Assembly (NCBI GenBank): GCA_963830495.1
Contig: CAWHMS010000002.1
Coordinates: 496,001-560,000 of the forward strand
Reading direction: 5' to 3'
Source: CAWHMS01 sp963830495
GTDB lineage: Bacteria; Actinomycetota; Actinomycetes; Propionibacteriales; Nocardioidaceae
DNA length: 64,000 nt
The notes under the pieces are model-generated. The model was given only the letters and a program-made list of their open reading frames with translations, made no database searches and was not told where the DNA came from. This document shows, in pieces, positions 21,967 through 30,208 of this stretch. Position numbers and translations under genes: made by a program. Position 1 is the first letter of the stretch; each line of letters starts with the position of its first letter.

Positions 21967-22620
21967 ATGTCGCATCCACCTCCGCCACCCGACCCGCAGC
22001 AGCCACGCCGCTCGGGCGGCGCCTTCCCGCCCGCTTCGGGGCAGGGCGGATCCTCCGATGCGCCTGGGTATCAGCCCTACCCGGGATCGTCCCCGCCCGG
22101 ATCGGCGCCGTACGAAGCGGGGCAGCCGCAGCAGGGATATCCGGCGTTCGGAGCCGGCCCGGGCGCGAGCGGCGTACCGCCGACCGAGGTGAAGCGACCC
22201 GGCACAGTGCTGGCCGGGTGCATCCTGGCGTGGGTCGGGTCGGTCTTCGGGCTGCTGCTCGGCGTGCTGTTCCTCAGCCTGAGCGAGAACTCTTCGGTGT
22301 TCGACGACCTCGACGGGGACATGAACCGGGCCGACCTGGTCGATGCGCTCCGGATCACCGGCGGCGTGCTCCTCGCCTGGTGCCTGGTCGTCTTCGTGCT
22401 GGCGGTGCTTGCCTTCCGCGGCGCCAAGTGGGCGGCCATCACACTGGTCGTCATGGCCGGCGTGATGGCGGCTTTCGGCCTGATCGGCGTCGTGTCAGGC
22501 TCTGGCCAAGGGGTGCTCGGCCTGCTGTGGGCCGCCGCCTCCGCCACCTTGATCTACCTCAACCGCCCGGCCAAGCAGTGGTATGCCGCTGTGGCAGATC
22601 GCAGGGCCGCGACCCGCTGA
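21967..22620 (+). CDS. Four-TM membrane protein with Pro/Gly-rich N-terminus
   Basis: 217 residues. The first ~75 are Pro/Gly/Ser/Gln/Tyr-rich and low-complexity. Four TM helices follow, near residues 80-103, 125-150, 153-172 and 175-195. GGGAGGA lies before the ATG. Layout resembles many actinobacterial DUF4064-like or unassigned membrane proteins, but I cannot name a function. It follows the polyproline protein on the same strand, and the two share a general architecture with the tail and membrane parts reversed. Confidence 0.7.
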   Translation: MSHPPPPPDPQQPRRSGGAFPPASGQGGSSDAPGYQPYPGSSPPGSAPYEAGQPQQGYPAFGAGPGASGVPPTEVKRPGTVLAGCILAWVGSVFGLLLGVLFLSLSENSSVFDDLDGDMNRADLVDALRITGGVLLAWCLVVFVLAVLAFRGAKWAAITLVVMAGVMAAFGLIGVVSGSGQGVLGLLWAAASATLIYLNRPAKQWYAAVADRRAATR

Positions 22621-22749
22621 CGCTGTCAGCCAGGACGGCCGTCCCGTCTGAGACGTCAACAACGTGCCGCTACGTGGACTCTTCTTGCCGTCTCGCAAGG
22701 TGCACGTCCGGCGGCTGAAGCTTGCCGCGGGGACAAGCGGCACATGCTG

Positions 22750-23910
22750 TCAGCCCAAGGCGGCGAGCCGGCTGATCGCCTCGTCGAGCACGGCATCCTG
22801 CTTGCAGAACGCCCACCGCACCAGCGGACGGCCCGCGGCCTTGTCGTCGTAGAACACCTCGTGCGGGATCGCGACCACGCCGCAGCGGTGCGGAAGGTCC
22901 CGGCAGAAGGCCACGCCGTCGTCGTACCCGAGCGGACGGATGTCGGTAGTCACGAAGTACGTGCCCTCCGGCACGAAGACGTCGAACCCGGCCGCGGCAA
23001 GCCCAGCGCACAGTCGGTCACGCTTGCCTTGCAGCGAGAAGGCAAGCGCGGCGAAGTAGGACTCGTCCAGGCCGAGGGCTTGCGCGATGGCGGGCTGCAG
23101 CGGCGCACCCGAGGTGTAGGTGAGGAACTGTTTCGCCGTCATGACTGCGCGTACCAGGTCAGCCGGGCCGGTGGCCCACCCGACCTTCCAACCGGTGAAG
23201 GAGAACGTCTTCCCGGCACTGGAGATCGTGACCGTCCGCTCGGCCATGCCGTCGTACGTCGCCAGCGGTCGATGCCGGCGCCCGTCGAAGAGCAGGTGTT
23301 CGTAGACCTCGTCGGTGACGACGAGAAGGTCGTGCTCGCACGCGACCTCGGCCAGCGGTGCCAGCTCGTCGTCGGACAGCACGGTCCCGGTCGGATTGTG
23401 CGGCGTGTTGACGAGCAGCAGCTTCGTCCGTGGTGTCACCGCCCGCCGCAACTCCTCGAGGTCGAGCCGGAAGTCCGGCGCCCGGAGGGTCAGCGGGACG
23501 CGGACGCCGCCGGCCATCGCGATGCAGGCGACGTAGGAGTCGTAGTAGGGCTCGAGCGCGATCACCTCGTCACCGGGCTCGACCAGGGCGAGCAACGCAG
23601 CGGCCACGCCCTCGGTCGCGCCGGTGGTCACGACCACCTCCGTGTCGGGGTCGAGCTCGATCCCGTAGAAGTGCCGTTGATGGCTGGCGATCGCGCTCCG
23701 CAGCGCCGGAATCCCGATGCCGGGGGAGTACTGGTTGTGCCCGGTGCGCAGGGCCTCGACCGCTGCCTCGATGACCTCGTCGGGACCGTCGGAGTCCGGG
23801 AAGCCCTGCCCCAGGTTGATCGATCCGGTGCGCACCGCGACGGCGGACATCTCTGCGAAGACCGTGGTGCCGAGCCCGCGCAGCCGGGTCGACATCCGGG
23901 GTGACTCCAT
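22750..23910 (-). CDS. PLP-dependent class I/II aminotransferase, DapC/kynurenine-aminotransferase type
   Basis: A 386-residue fold-type I aminotransferase. It has TTVFAEMSAVAVRTGSINLGQGFPD near the N-terminus, NTPHNPTGTVL, TDEVYEHLLFDG and the PLP lysine in SSAGKTFSFTGWKVGWA. It closely resembles M. tuberculosis Rv0858c, described as an N-succinyldiaminopimelate aminotransferase (dapC), so a role in lysine/diaminopimelate synthesis is plausible. Related enzymes act on kynurenine or methionine. The start is set at 23910, where GGAGG lies 4-5 nt upstream; an ATG at 23931 has none. Confidence 0.87.
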   Translation of the reverse strand: MESPRMSTRLRGLGTTVFAEMSAVAVRTGSINLGQGFPDSDGPDEVIEAAVEALRTGHNQYSPGIGIPALRSAIASHQRHFYGIELDPDTEVVVTTGATEGVAAALLALVEPGDEVIALEPYYDSYVACIAMAGGVRVPLTLRAPDFRLDLEELRRAVTPRTKLLLVNTPHNPTGTVLSDDELAPLAEVACEHDLLVVTDEVYEHLLFDGRRHRPLATYDGMAERTVTISSAGKTFSFTGWKVGWATGPADLVRAVMTAKQFLTYTSGAPLQPAIAQALGLDESYFAALAFSLQGKRDRLCAGLAAAGFDVFVPEGTYFVTTDIRPLGYDDGVAFCRDLPHRCGVVAIPHEVFYDDKAAGRPLVRWAFCKQDAVLDEAISRLAALG

Positions 23911-23948
23911 GAAACCTCCGACGTTCGACATCTACAGTGGCAGACACC

Positions 23949-24707
23949 ATGAACCCTACGACCGTCGGCGACGACGGCGTCTCGGCTCCCGTCGCCACGG
24001 GTCTGCACGAGCGACCACGCCGTTCGCGGGTGCGGCGGGTCGGCCTGCTGGCCGGCATCGCCTTGATGCTGGCCGGACTGAGCCTGCTCGGGTACGTCGC
24101 CTGGCAGTACTGGGGAACCAACATCATCGCCAAGCGGGAGCATGCAGCGATTCGCGACGACATTCGCGAACGGTGGAGCAACCCGTCAGCCGAGGAAGTG
24201 CTCGGTCCGGACGCTGCGGCAGGAGCGTTGGGGAGCGCCGATGCGTTGATCCGCATCCCGGCCTTCGGCGACGACTACGAGGTGCCGATGATCGAAGGTG
24301 TCAGGGACGAGGACCTCGCCCGGGGCATCGGGCACTTCCCGGGCACCGGACCGGGCCAGATCGGCAACTTCGCGTTGGCGGGTCACCGAGTCACGCATGG
24401 GGAGCCGTTCCGCGATCTGCCCGACCTCCGGCCCGGCGACGAGGTGATCGTCGAGACGGCCGATGCCATCTTCGTGTACGAGCTCGACACGGACCCGAAC
24501 GACCTGGTCATTCCATTCACGGAGACCTGGGTGCTCGACGACGTACCGATAGCACCGGAGGGACAGGCACCCCCGGGTATGCCCGAACTCACGACGCCGA
24601 CCGCCACGGAGGCGATCATCACCCTGACGACGTGCTCGGAGCTCTTCCACACCGATGACCGGATGATCGTCTTCGGCCACCTCGTCTCGACGTCGCGCAG
24701 CTCGTGA
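23949..24707 (+). CDS. Class E sortase
   Basis: A 252-residue membrane-anchored transpeptidase that links LAXTG-type proteins to peptidoglycan. One N-terminal TM helix (about residues 32-54) is followed by the sortase beta-barrel. The catalytic triad is His146 (LAGHRVTHGEPFRDL), Cys229 (TLTTC) and Arg238 (TDDRMIVFGHL). The ATG at 23949 is preferred; a GTG at 23937 is in frame. It is divergent from the aminotransferase, with its start only 38 nt away. No LAXTG substrate gene is visible in the window. Confidence 0.9.
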   Translation: MNPTTVGDDGVSAPVATGLHERPRRSRVRRVGLLAGIALMLAGLSLLGYVAWQYWGTNIIAKREHAAIRDDIRERWSNPSAEEVLGPDAAAGALGSADALIRIPAFGDDYEVPMIEGVRDEDLARGIGHFPGTGPGQIGNFALAGHRVTHGEPFRDLPDLRPGDEVIVETADAIFVYELDTDPNDLVIPFTETWVLDDVPIAPEGQAPPGMPELTTPTATEAIITLTTCSELFHTDDRMIVFGHLVSTSRSS

Positions 24708-24749
24708 CCACGGGGCACTGCCCTGGCGAGGATGTCCCGAGTACGTCGT

Positions 24750-24755
24750 TACCCT
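24750..24755 (+). promoter_or_regulatory. -10 box of pyrE (leaderless)
   Basis: TACCCT ends 7 nt before the pyrE ATG and no Shine-Dalgarno sequence is present. Transcription would start at or next to the start codon. Confidence 0.45.
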
Positions 24756-24762
24756 GGCTGCC

Positions 24763-25311
24763 ATGACTGACCGCGAGGAGCTGCTCAAGCACATCACCAC
24801 GAAGGCGGTGGTCCGAGGACGGGTCACGCTGTCCAGCGGTCAGGAGGCGGATTGGTACGTCGACCTGCGCCGCATCTCACTCGACGGAGCGGCCGCCCCC
24901 CTGGTCGGCCGGGTGATGCGGGCGGCGCTGCACGATGAGCTGGGCCCGGACGCGTATGACGCGGTGGGTGGTCTCACCCTTGGCGCCGACCCGGTCGCGG
25001 CTGCGATGCTGCACGCCGCTGCCACCGAAGGCCAGCCGCTGGACGCGTTCGTCGTACGCAAGGCCGGCAAGGCACACGGGCTGCAACGTCGCATCGAGGG
25101 ACCTGACGTGGCCGGGCGGCGGGTGCTGGTCGTCGACGACACCTCGACGACGGGCTCGTCAGTGCTGACGGCGATCGAAGCTGCCGAGGCAGCGGGCGCC
25201 CACGTCGTCGCGGCTGCCGTCATCGTCGACCGCGGAGCGCGCGAGGCCGTCGAGGCCACGGGGGTTCGCTACGTGGCGGCCTACGAGATGCACGATCTCG
25301 GCCTCGCGTGA
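24763..25311 (+). CDS. pyrE: Orotate phosphoribosyltransferase
   Basis: Joins orotate to PRPP to form OMP in pyrimidine synthesis. The 182-residue length matches the short actinobacterial form. The PRPP-binding loop is RVLVVDDTSTTGSSVLTAIEAAE, and VTLSSGQEADWYVDLR and FVVRKAGKAHGLQRRIEG carry substrate-binding and catalytic residues. The stop overlaps the GTG start of the next gene (GTGA). A mycobacterial pyrE lies in a comparable position near clpB and the RNA methyltransferase gene. Confidence 0.95.
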   Translation: MTDREELLKHITTKAVVRGRVTLSSGQEADWYVDLRRISLDGAAAPLVGRVMRAALHDELGPDAYDAVGGLTLGADPVAAAMLHAAATEGQPLDAFVVRKAGKAHGLQRRIEGPDVAGRRVLVVDDTSTTGSSVLTAIEAAEAAGAHVVAAAVIVDRGAREAVEATGVRYVAAYEMHDLGLA

Positions 25312-26087
25312 CGACACCCCACGCGCTGGACGACAACGGTTGGGACGTCCGCGTGCGGCTGGTCGACGGGGACTGGGTCGAGCGCACCCCTCGCCGTAGA
25401 GAGGTCGCCGCGCGGCTTCGGCGCGAGGTCGACGTGATGACGTGGCTCGCTCCGCAGCTGCCGCTCCCGGTGCCGCAGCCGCAGGTGGTCAGCGACGACC
25501 CGCTACGCGTGCGGCACCGGCTGATCACCGGTGATCCATGTCCGGGCCGGTCCGGGCGGCAAGGTGAGCAGCTCGGCTCGTTGCTGGCAGCGCTGCACGC
25601 GGTCCCCGTCCGCCCTGCGCTCGAGCACGGGGTCCCGCCGGCCGACGAGACGGCGAAGGCGCGTCAGCAGGATCGCAGCGACTTTGCCGGGATGGTGGTC
25701 CCGCGGTTGCCTGTCGACCTGCGCGCTGCGGCGCTGCGGTTGCTCGTCCGGCTGACCCAGGCCGACTACGCAGTCGCCTTGGTGCACGGCGACATCGGCC
25801 GTGACCACGTCCGAGTCGCGGCAGGTGACGTGGCCGGCGTGATCGACTGGACCGACGCCTGCCTGTCAGACCCGGCCCTCGACCTTGCCTGGGCGTTGCA
25901 CGGTACGTCGAGCGAGTTCGCGGCCGGAGTGCGTGCGACGTACCCGATGTCTGATCAGCTCGCCGCCCGCGCCCGCGACTGGCATCTGCTCGGACCGTGG
26001 TACGAGGTGCGCTTCGGGCTGCAGCAAGAGATCCCGGCGTACGTCGAGAGCGGTCTGGCGGGAGCCACGGCCCGCCTGCGCAGCTGA
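25308..26087 (+). CDS. Aminoglycoside/macrolide-type phosphotransferase family protein
   Basis: A 259-residue APH-fold protein. The catalytic loop reads LVHGDIGRDHV and the metal segment VIDWTDACLSDPALDLAWAL. The Asn that usually ends the catalytic loop is replaced by His, as in the HGDLGPEH loop of macrolide 2'-phosphotransferases. It is translationally coupled to pyrE through a GTGA overlap. It may phosphorylate a small metabolite; resistance is not implied by position. Confidence 0.75.
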   Translation: MTTPHALDDNGWDVRVRLVDGDWVERTPRRREVAARLRREVDVMTWLAPQLPLPVPQPQVVSDDPLRVRHRLITGDPCPGRSGRQGEQLGSLLAALHAVPVRPALEHGVPPADETAKARQQDRSDFAGMVVPRLPVDLRAAALRLLVRLTQADYAVALVHGDIGRDHVRVAAGDVAGVIDWTDACLSDPALDLAWALHGTSSEFAAGVRATYPMSDQLAARARDWHLLGPWYEVRFGLQQEIPAYVESGLAGATARLRS

Positions 26088-26161
26088 CCCATACGGCAGC
26101 GCCGGTGGGCGCCGCAACAAAGGCGTTGATCCGGCCCGTCGAGGGTCGGGAGACTGGCCGG

Positions 26162-26812
26162 ATGGACGGCATGAGGGAGATCTGGCCGCTGTTCGGGCTG
26201 CGAGTTCGCTGCGGGGCGCTGGAGATGCGTCCCCTGACGGATGACGATCTGGTCGAGCTCGTCGCGGTGGCGCAGGCCGGGATCCACGAGCCGCAGCGGA
26301 TGCCGTTCCTCCACCCGTGGACAGACGTGCCCGCCGACCAGCTGGCGCTCAACGTCGTGCAGTACCACTGGGGAAAACGCGCCGACTTCAAGCCCGAGAG
26401 GTGGGCGCTCGAGCTCGGTGTCCGCTGGCAGGGCAGGCTGATCGGCACCCAGGGAGTCAGCACCGAGGACTTCCTGGTCACCCGCACCGGGGAGACCGGC
26501 TCCTGGCTCGGGATGGCGCACCAGGGCCAGGGTGTCGGGACGCTGATGCGCCAGGTGATCTGCACGCTGTGCTTCGACCACCTCGACTTCGCCGAGATCA
26601 CATCCGGCGCCTTCCACGACAACCCGGCGTCTCTCGCCGTGAGTCGCAAGGTGGGCTACGTGCCCAACGGCGAGGACCGGCTGAAGCGTCGAACCGAGAT
26701 GGCCCGCCACCGCCGGCTGCTGCTCACTCCTAAGGCACTGGTCCGTCCCGGTGCCGCTGTCGAGGTCGAGGGCGTCACCGGCGTACGTCGTCTGATCGGT
26801 CTCGACGACTGA
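26162..26812 (+). CDS. GNAT-family N-acetyltransferase
   Basis: A 216-residue acetyltransferase of the RimJ/RimL type (Acetyltransf_3). LEMRPLTDDDLVELVAVA starts the fold. The acetyl-CoA loop is SWLGMAHQGQGVGTLMRQVICTLCFDHLDF, and NPASLAVSRKVGYVPNGEDR is the C-terminal signature. The start is chosen at ATG 26162, where the family similarity begins. The substrate is unknown. It is convergent with the aldolase gene. Confidence 0.85.
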   Translation: MDGMREIWPLFGLRVRCGALEMRPLTDDDLVELVAVAQAGIHEPQRMPFLHPWTDVPADQLALNVVQYHWGKRADFKPERWALELGVRWQGRLIGTQGVSTEDFLVTRTGETGSWLGMAHQGQGVGTLMRQVICTLCFDHLDFAEITSGAFHDNPASLAVSRKVGYVPNGEDRLKRRTEMARHRRLLLTPKALVRPGAAVEVEGVTGVRRLIGLDD

Positions 26813-26836
26813 CCTTCGGAGCAGCTGATAGCGACG

Positions 26837-27871
26837 TCAGCGGGACAGGGACGTGCCGGCAGAGCGCAGGCTCTCGCAGGCCTCCGCGACCCGGGTCGCC
26901 ATCCCGGCCTCGGCCGACTTGCCGTAGGAACGCGGGTCGTAGACCTTCTTGCTGCCGACCTCGCCGTCCACCTTGAGCACGCCGCTGTAGTTGACGAGCA
27001 TGTGGTCGACGATCGGCCGGGTGAAGGCGTACTGGGTGTCGGTGTCCACGTTCATCTTGACCACGCCGTAGTCGAGCGCGGCGCGGATCTCCTCCAACAG
27101 CGACCCGGAACCACCATGGAAGACCAGGTCGAACGGCTTGGCGTCGTCGCCCAGCCCGTGCTTCTCGGCGACCGCCTCCTGTGCGGCCTTGAGGATCTCC
27201 GGTCGCAGCTTGACGTTGCCGGGCTTGTAGACGCCGTGCACGTTGCCGAAGGTGAGGGCGGTGAGGTAGCGCCCCTTCTCGCCCAGACCGAGCGCCTCGA
27301 CCGTGCGGAGCGCGTCGTCGGGCGTGGTGTAGAGCTTGTCATCGATCGCCCCGACCACACCGTCCTCCTCGCCGCCGACGACGCCAACCTCGATCTCGAG
27401 CACGATGTTCGCCGCCGCGGCCTGCTCGAGCAGCTCCCGTGCGATCGACAGGTTCTCCTCGAGCGGTACGGCGGAGCCGTCCCACATGTGCGACTGGAAC
27501 ACGGGCAGCCCGCCGGCGTCGACCCGCTCCTTCGAGGCCGCCAGCAGCGGCCGGACGAAACCGTCGAGCTTGTCCTCCGGGCAGTGGTCGGTGTGCAGCG
27601 CGACGTTGACCGGGTACTTCTTCGCCGCCTCCTGCGCGAAGGCCGCGAACGCCAGCGACCCGGCCACCATGTCCTTGATCGTCGTACCGGACAGGAACTC
27701 CGCGCCACCGGTCGAGACCTGCACGATGCCGTCGCTGCCCGCCTCGGAGAAGCCGCGCAGCGCCGCGTGCAACGTCTGTGACGACGTCACGTTGATGGCC
27801 GGATAGGCGAAACGCTCCGACTTCGCCTTATCGAGCATGGCGGCGTAGACCTCGGGTGTTGCGATCGGCAT
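26837..27871 (-). CDS. fbaA: Class II fructose-bisphosphate aldolase
   Basis: Splits fructose-1,6-bisphosphate to DHAP and glyceraldehyde-3-phosphate (glycolysis/gluconeogenesis), using zinc. A 344-residue enzyme starting MPIATPEVYAAMLDKA. The zinc and catalytic segment is VNVALHTDHCPED, followed by GEEDGVVGA, FGNVHGVYKPGNVKLRP and VFHGGSGSLLEEI. NVDTDTQYAFTRP is the phosphate-binding region. The frame runs on upstream but the family start is 27871. It lies near DedA, the methyltransferase and DUF3151 as in mycobacteria. Confidence 0.95.
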   Translation of the reverse strand: MPIATPEVYAAMLDKAKSERFAYPAINVTSSQTLHAALRGFSEAGSDGIVQVSTGGAEFLSGTTIKDMVAGSLAFAAFAQEAAKKYPVNVALHTDHCPEDKLDGFVRPLLAASKERVDAGGLPVFQSHMWDGSAVPLEENLSIARELLEQAAAANIVLEIEVGVVGGEEDGVVGAIDDKLYTTPDDALRTVEALGLGEKGRYLTALTFGNVHGVYKPGNVKLRPEILKAAQEAVAEKHGLGDDAKPFDLVFHGGSGSLLEEIRAALDYGVVKMNVDTDTQYAFTRPIVDHMLVNYSGVLKVDGEVGSKKVYDPRSYGKSAEAGMATRVAEACESLRSAGTSLSR

Positions 27872-28024
27872 CTCTGGCTCCGTCAGGTCGTGGTGTGCTC
27901 GACGCGTGACTGCTGAGCCGGTCCCAGGGCTCGCCCACTCGTCGGGTCGGTCGGCTTCAGTATTCCCCGCCGCTCGGGACGCTGCCACACCGGTGTTGCC
28001 GCCACCACGTCGCCCCGGGGCTCC

Positions 28025-28711
28025 TCATGCTCGGCGTCCGTCGTCCGGCCTCGCTGCATGCTGCCGGACCCAGGAATGCATGGCGATCGCCGCGGCTGCG
28101 CCGGCGTTGATGGAACGGGTGGAGCCGTACTGGGCGATGGACAGCGTCACAGGGCAGACGGCGCGGATCGCCTCGGTCAGCCCGGGGCCCTCCTGGCCGA
28201 AGACAAGGGCGCAGCGACGCGGCAGCTCGGCAGTCTCGATCGGCATGGACCCGGGCAGGTTGTCGACGCCGATGAGCGGCAGATCGGCCGCGGCTGCCCA
28301 CGCCGCGAAGTCGGCTACCGACGGATGCTGCCGCACGTGCTGGTAGCGGTCGGTCACCATGGCACCGCGCCGGTTCCAGCGTCGCCGTCCGACCACGTGG
28401 ACCTCGGCGGCCAGGAACGCGTTGGCCGTGCGCACGACCGACCCGATGTTGAAGTCGTGCTGCCAGTTCTCGATGACCACGTGGAAGTCGTGTCGGCGGG
28501 TGTCCAGGTCGGCCACGATCGCGTCGTGGCGCCAATACCGGTAGCGGTCGACCACGTTGCGTCGGTCGCCGTCGCGCAACAGGTCGGCGTCGTACCGGTC
28601 ATCGTCGGGCCAGGGTCCCTGCCACGGCCCCACCCCGACGGCGTCCGGGTCCGCCGGGTCGGTACGGTCCGCGGTGGCCCGGGCGGATTCGTCGGGATGC
28701 GGCACAGCCAC
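28025..28711 (-). CDS. TrmH/SpoU-family RNA 2'-O-methyltransferase
   Basis: A 228-residue SPOUT methyltransferase. Motif 1 is IENWQHDFNIGSVVRTANAF, motif 2 CALVFGQEGPGLTEAI and motif 3 SIAQYGSTRSINAGAAAAIAMHSW. These form the knotted SAM site. The first ~60 residues are acidic and variable. It is divergent from DedA with only 31 nt between the starts. Target RNA (tRNA or rRNA) cannot be decided; the mycobacterial relative sits between pyrE and fba. Confidence 0.88.
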   Translation of the reverse strand: MAVPHPDESARATADRTDPADPDAVGVGPWQGPWPDDDRYDADLLRDGDRRNVVDRYRYWRHDAIVADLDTRRHDFHVVIENWQHDFNIGSVVRTANAFLAAEVHVVGRRRWNRRGAMVTDRYQHVRQHPSVADFAAWAAAADLPLIGVDNLPGSMPIETAELPRRCALVFGQEGPGLTEAIRAVCPVTLSIAQYGSTRSINAGAAAAIAMHSWVRQHAARPDDGRRA

Positions 28712-28742
28712 ACCCTAAGCGCGGCAACTACGCTGTCGGGTG

Positions 28743-29450
28743 ATGAACGACCTCCAGACCGTGCTGCTGCTCGGCGACCTGTTGGACCCGCAGAGCCTGA
28801 TCGACCGGTTCGGCAGCTTCGCGCTGTGGGGTGCGGCGCTGATCATCTTCATCGAGTGCTGGCTCTTCCCGATCCTGCCGGGTGACTCGCTGCTCTTCAC
28901 GGTAGGCCTGCTCATCTCCCAACAGTCCGACGACGTCGGCTACCCGATCTGGTTCGCCTGCCTGGTGCTGACGGTGGCTGCGGTGGCGAGCAACGTCGTC
29001 GGCTACCTGGTCGGCGCCAAGGTGGGTCCCGCCATCTTCAAGCGCCCGGACTCGCGCTTCTTCAAGCAGGAGTACATCGACAAGACCTTCGCGTTCTTCG
29101 ACCGGTACGGCGCCCGCGCGATCGTGCTGGCGAGGTTCGTGCCGATCGTGCGCACGTTCATCACCTTGGCTGCTGGTGTCGGCGGTATGCCGATGCGGCG
29201 CTTCGTGACCTACTCCGCCATCGGTGGAGTGGCCTGGGCCACCGGCATCACCCTGCTCGGCTACTGGCTCGGCCAGGTCGACTTCGTCCGCGAGCGCATC
29301 GACCTGATCCTCATTGTCCTGGTGCTGCTGTCGGTGATCCCGATCGGGATCGAGGCGATGCGTGCCCGGTCGACCAGGCGCGACCCGCGTTACGACGAGG
29401 ACGCCGAGCGCGCTCGGGTGCTGCGCGACGAGGCCTCCGGCGCCGACTGA
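28743..29450 (+). CDS. DedA-family membrane protein
   Basis: A 235-residue DedA/SNARE-associated (VTT-domain) protein with about five membrane segments. It has FIECWLFPILPGDSLLFTVGLL, the conserved FFDRYGARAIVLARFVPIVRTFITLAAGVGGMPMRRF segment with its key Arg residues, and a charged C-terminal tail. Family members act as lipid (undecaprenyl phosphate or phospholipid) flippases linked to proton-motive force. GTG 28740 is a possible alternative start, with a TACGCT box upstream. Confidence 0.92.
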   Translation: MNDLQTVLLLGDLLDPQSLIDRFGSFALWGAALIIFIECWLFPILPGDSLLFTVGLLISQQSDDVGYPIWFACLVLTVAAVASNVVGYLVGAKVGPAIFKRPDSRFFKQEYIDKTFAFFDRYGARAIVLARFVPIVRTFITLAAGVGGMPMRRFVTYSAIGGVAWATGITLLGYWLGQVDFVRERIDLILIVLVLLSVIPIGIEAMRARSTRRDPRYDEDAERARVLRDEASGAD

Positions 29451-29465
29451 CCCCCGGCTGCAGCG

Positions 29466-29517
29466 GCAAGGTCCGACCCTCAGCCAGCGATAGCCCGCTC
29501 AGCGTCGGATCCTTCGC
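29466..29517. terminator. Inverted repeat, GATCCGAC family copy 3
   Basis: The left arm GCAAGGTCCGACCCT pairs with GCGTCGGATCCTTCGC (one bulge, one mismatch). The inside is CAGCCAGCGATAGCCCGCT, close to the loop of the 10.87-kb copy. It follows the DedA stop by 16 nt, between convergent DedA and DUF3151 genes. Confidence 0.75.
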
Positions 29518-29568
29518 GAGGGGCAGGCAAGGTGGTGACGAGGCAACTGGAGGTTTGGCGGGGAGCGG

Positions 29569-29976
29569 TCAGCGCCGAGCGCCGGGCGCCGTCGGGTCGG
29601 AGTCGGTCAGGAACTGTCGGCACCGCTGCGCCTCGTCCGTCTCGCCGATCCGGTCGGCCGCCTCGGCGAGGGCCGCCAGGCAGCGCAGGAACCCTCGGTT
29701 GGCCTCGTGCTGCCAGGGGATCGGGCCGTGACCCTTCCACCCGTGGCGACGGAGCGAGTCCAGGCCGCGGTGATAGCCGACCCGCGCGTAGGCGTACCCG
29801 GGGATGTCGTCATCGCCGCCCAGCGCCGCCTCCGCGAGGGTCGCCCAGGCCAGTGACGACGACGGGTTGTCTCGAGCCACCTCGGCGGCGGGTACGCCCG
29901 CGGCGAGCCGCTCGGCAGCGGGGTCGGGAGGCAGCAGGGTCGGAGGGGGTCCGCCGAGAAGGTTGTCGAAGCTCAT
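29569..29976 (-). CDS. DUF3151 domain protein
   Basis: A 135-residue conserved actinobacterial protein that starts MSFDNLLGGPPPTLLPPDPAAERL and contains ARDNPSSSLAWATLAEAAL, YAYARVGYHRGLDSLRRHGWKGHGPIPWQHEANRGFLRCLAALAEAADRIGE, characteristic of DUF3151 (TPR-like helices). Its function is unknown. The frame is open far upstream, but 29976 is the family start. In M. tuberculosis the homologue Rv0360c also lies between the fba/dedA genes and purA. Confidence 0.85.
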   Translation of the reverse strand: MSFDNLLGGPPPTLLPPDPAAERLAAGVPAAEVARDNPSSSLAWATLAEAALGGDDDIPGYAYARVGYHRGLDSLRRHGWKGHGPIPWQHEANRGFLRCLAALAEAADRIGETDEAQRCRQFLTDSDPTAPGARR

Positions 29977-30083
29977 GGTCCCCATCATGCCCGGCGCGGC
30001 TGCGGGCCAGGAGAGTGCCGGTACGACGATGTGGCGTCCCCGGCAGTAGTCGTGCCGGGGAGGACCGACAGCCCCCCACACAA

Positions 30084-30138
30084 ACAAGAACGCATCAGCG
30101 AAATCGTCCCCTGCGTCGATTTCGAGGTGCGTTCTTGT
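30084..30138. terminator. Long inverted repeat with ACAAGAACGCA arms
   Basis: ACAAGAACGCA at 30084-30094 pairs with TGCGTTCTTGT at 30128-30138. Inside, GCGAAATCG and CGATTTCG pair as well, giving a ~21-bp imperfect stem. It lies between the divergent DUF3151 and LuxR genes, which is odd for a terminator. Only one copy of this arm type is in the window. Confidence 0.55.
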
Positions 30139-30186
30139 CGCCCCTATTCTGCCCGATTTCGCGCAGAACATGTGGCCCGAAACGGC

Positions 30187-30201
30187 CACTGGCCGTAACC
30201 T
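30187..30201 (+). promoter_or_regulatory. Palindrome and -10 box before LuxR-type gene
   Basis: The palindrome AACGGCCACTGGCCGTAA (ACGGCCA/TGGCCGT arms around one base, about 30182-30198) runs into TAACCT (30196-30201), which ends 7 nt before GTG 30209. This fits a leaderless promoter with an overlapping operator, possibly for autoregulation. Confidence 0.4.
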
Positions 30202-30208
30202 GCCAGAT

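Noticed and set aside
22723..22742. TGCCGC/GCGGCA as a terminator between convergent genes
   Set aside because: Only a 6-bp stem with no T-run; too weak to call.
25308..26087. APH-type gene as an antibiotic-resistance determinant
   Set aside because: It is coupled to pyrE, has ordinary chromosomal composition and belongs to a broad kinase family; nothing shows a drug substrate.
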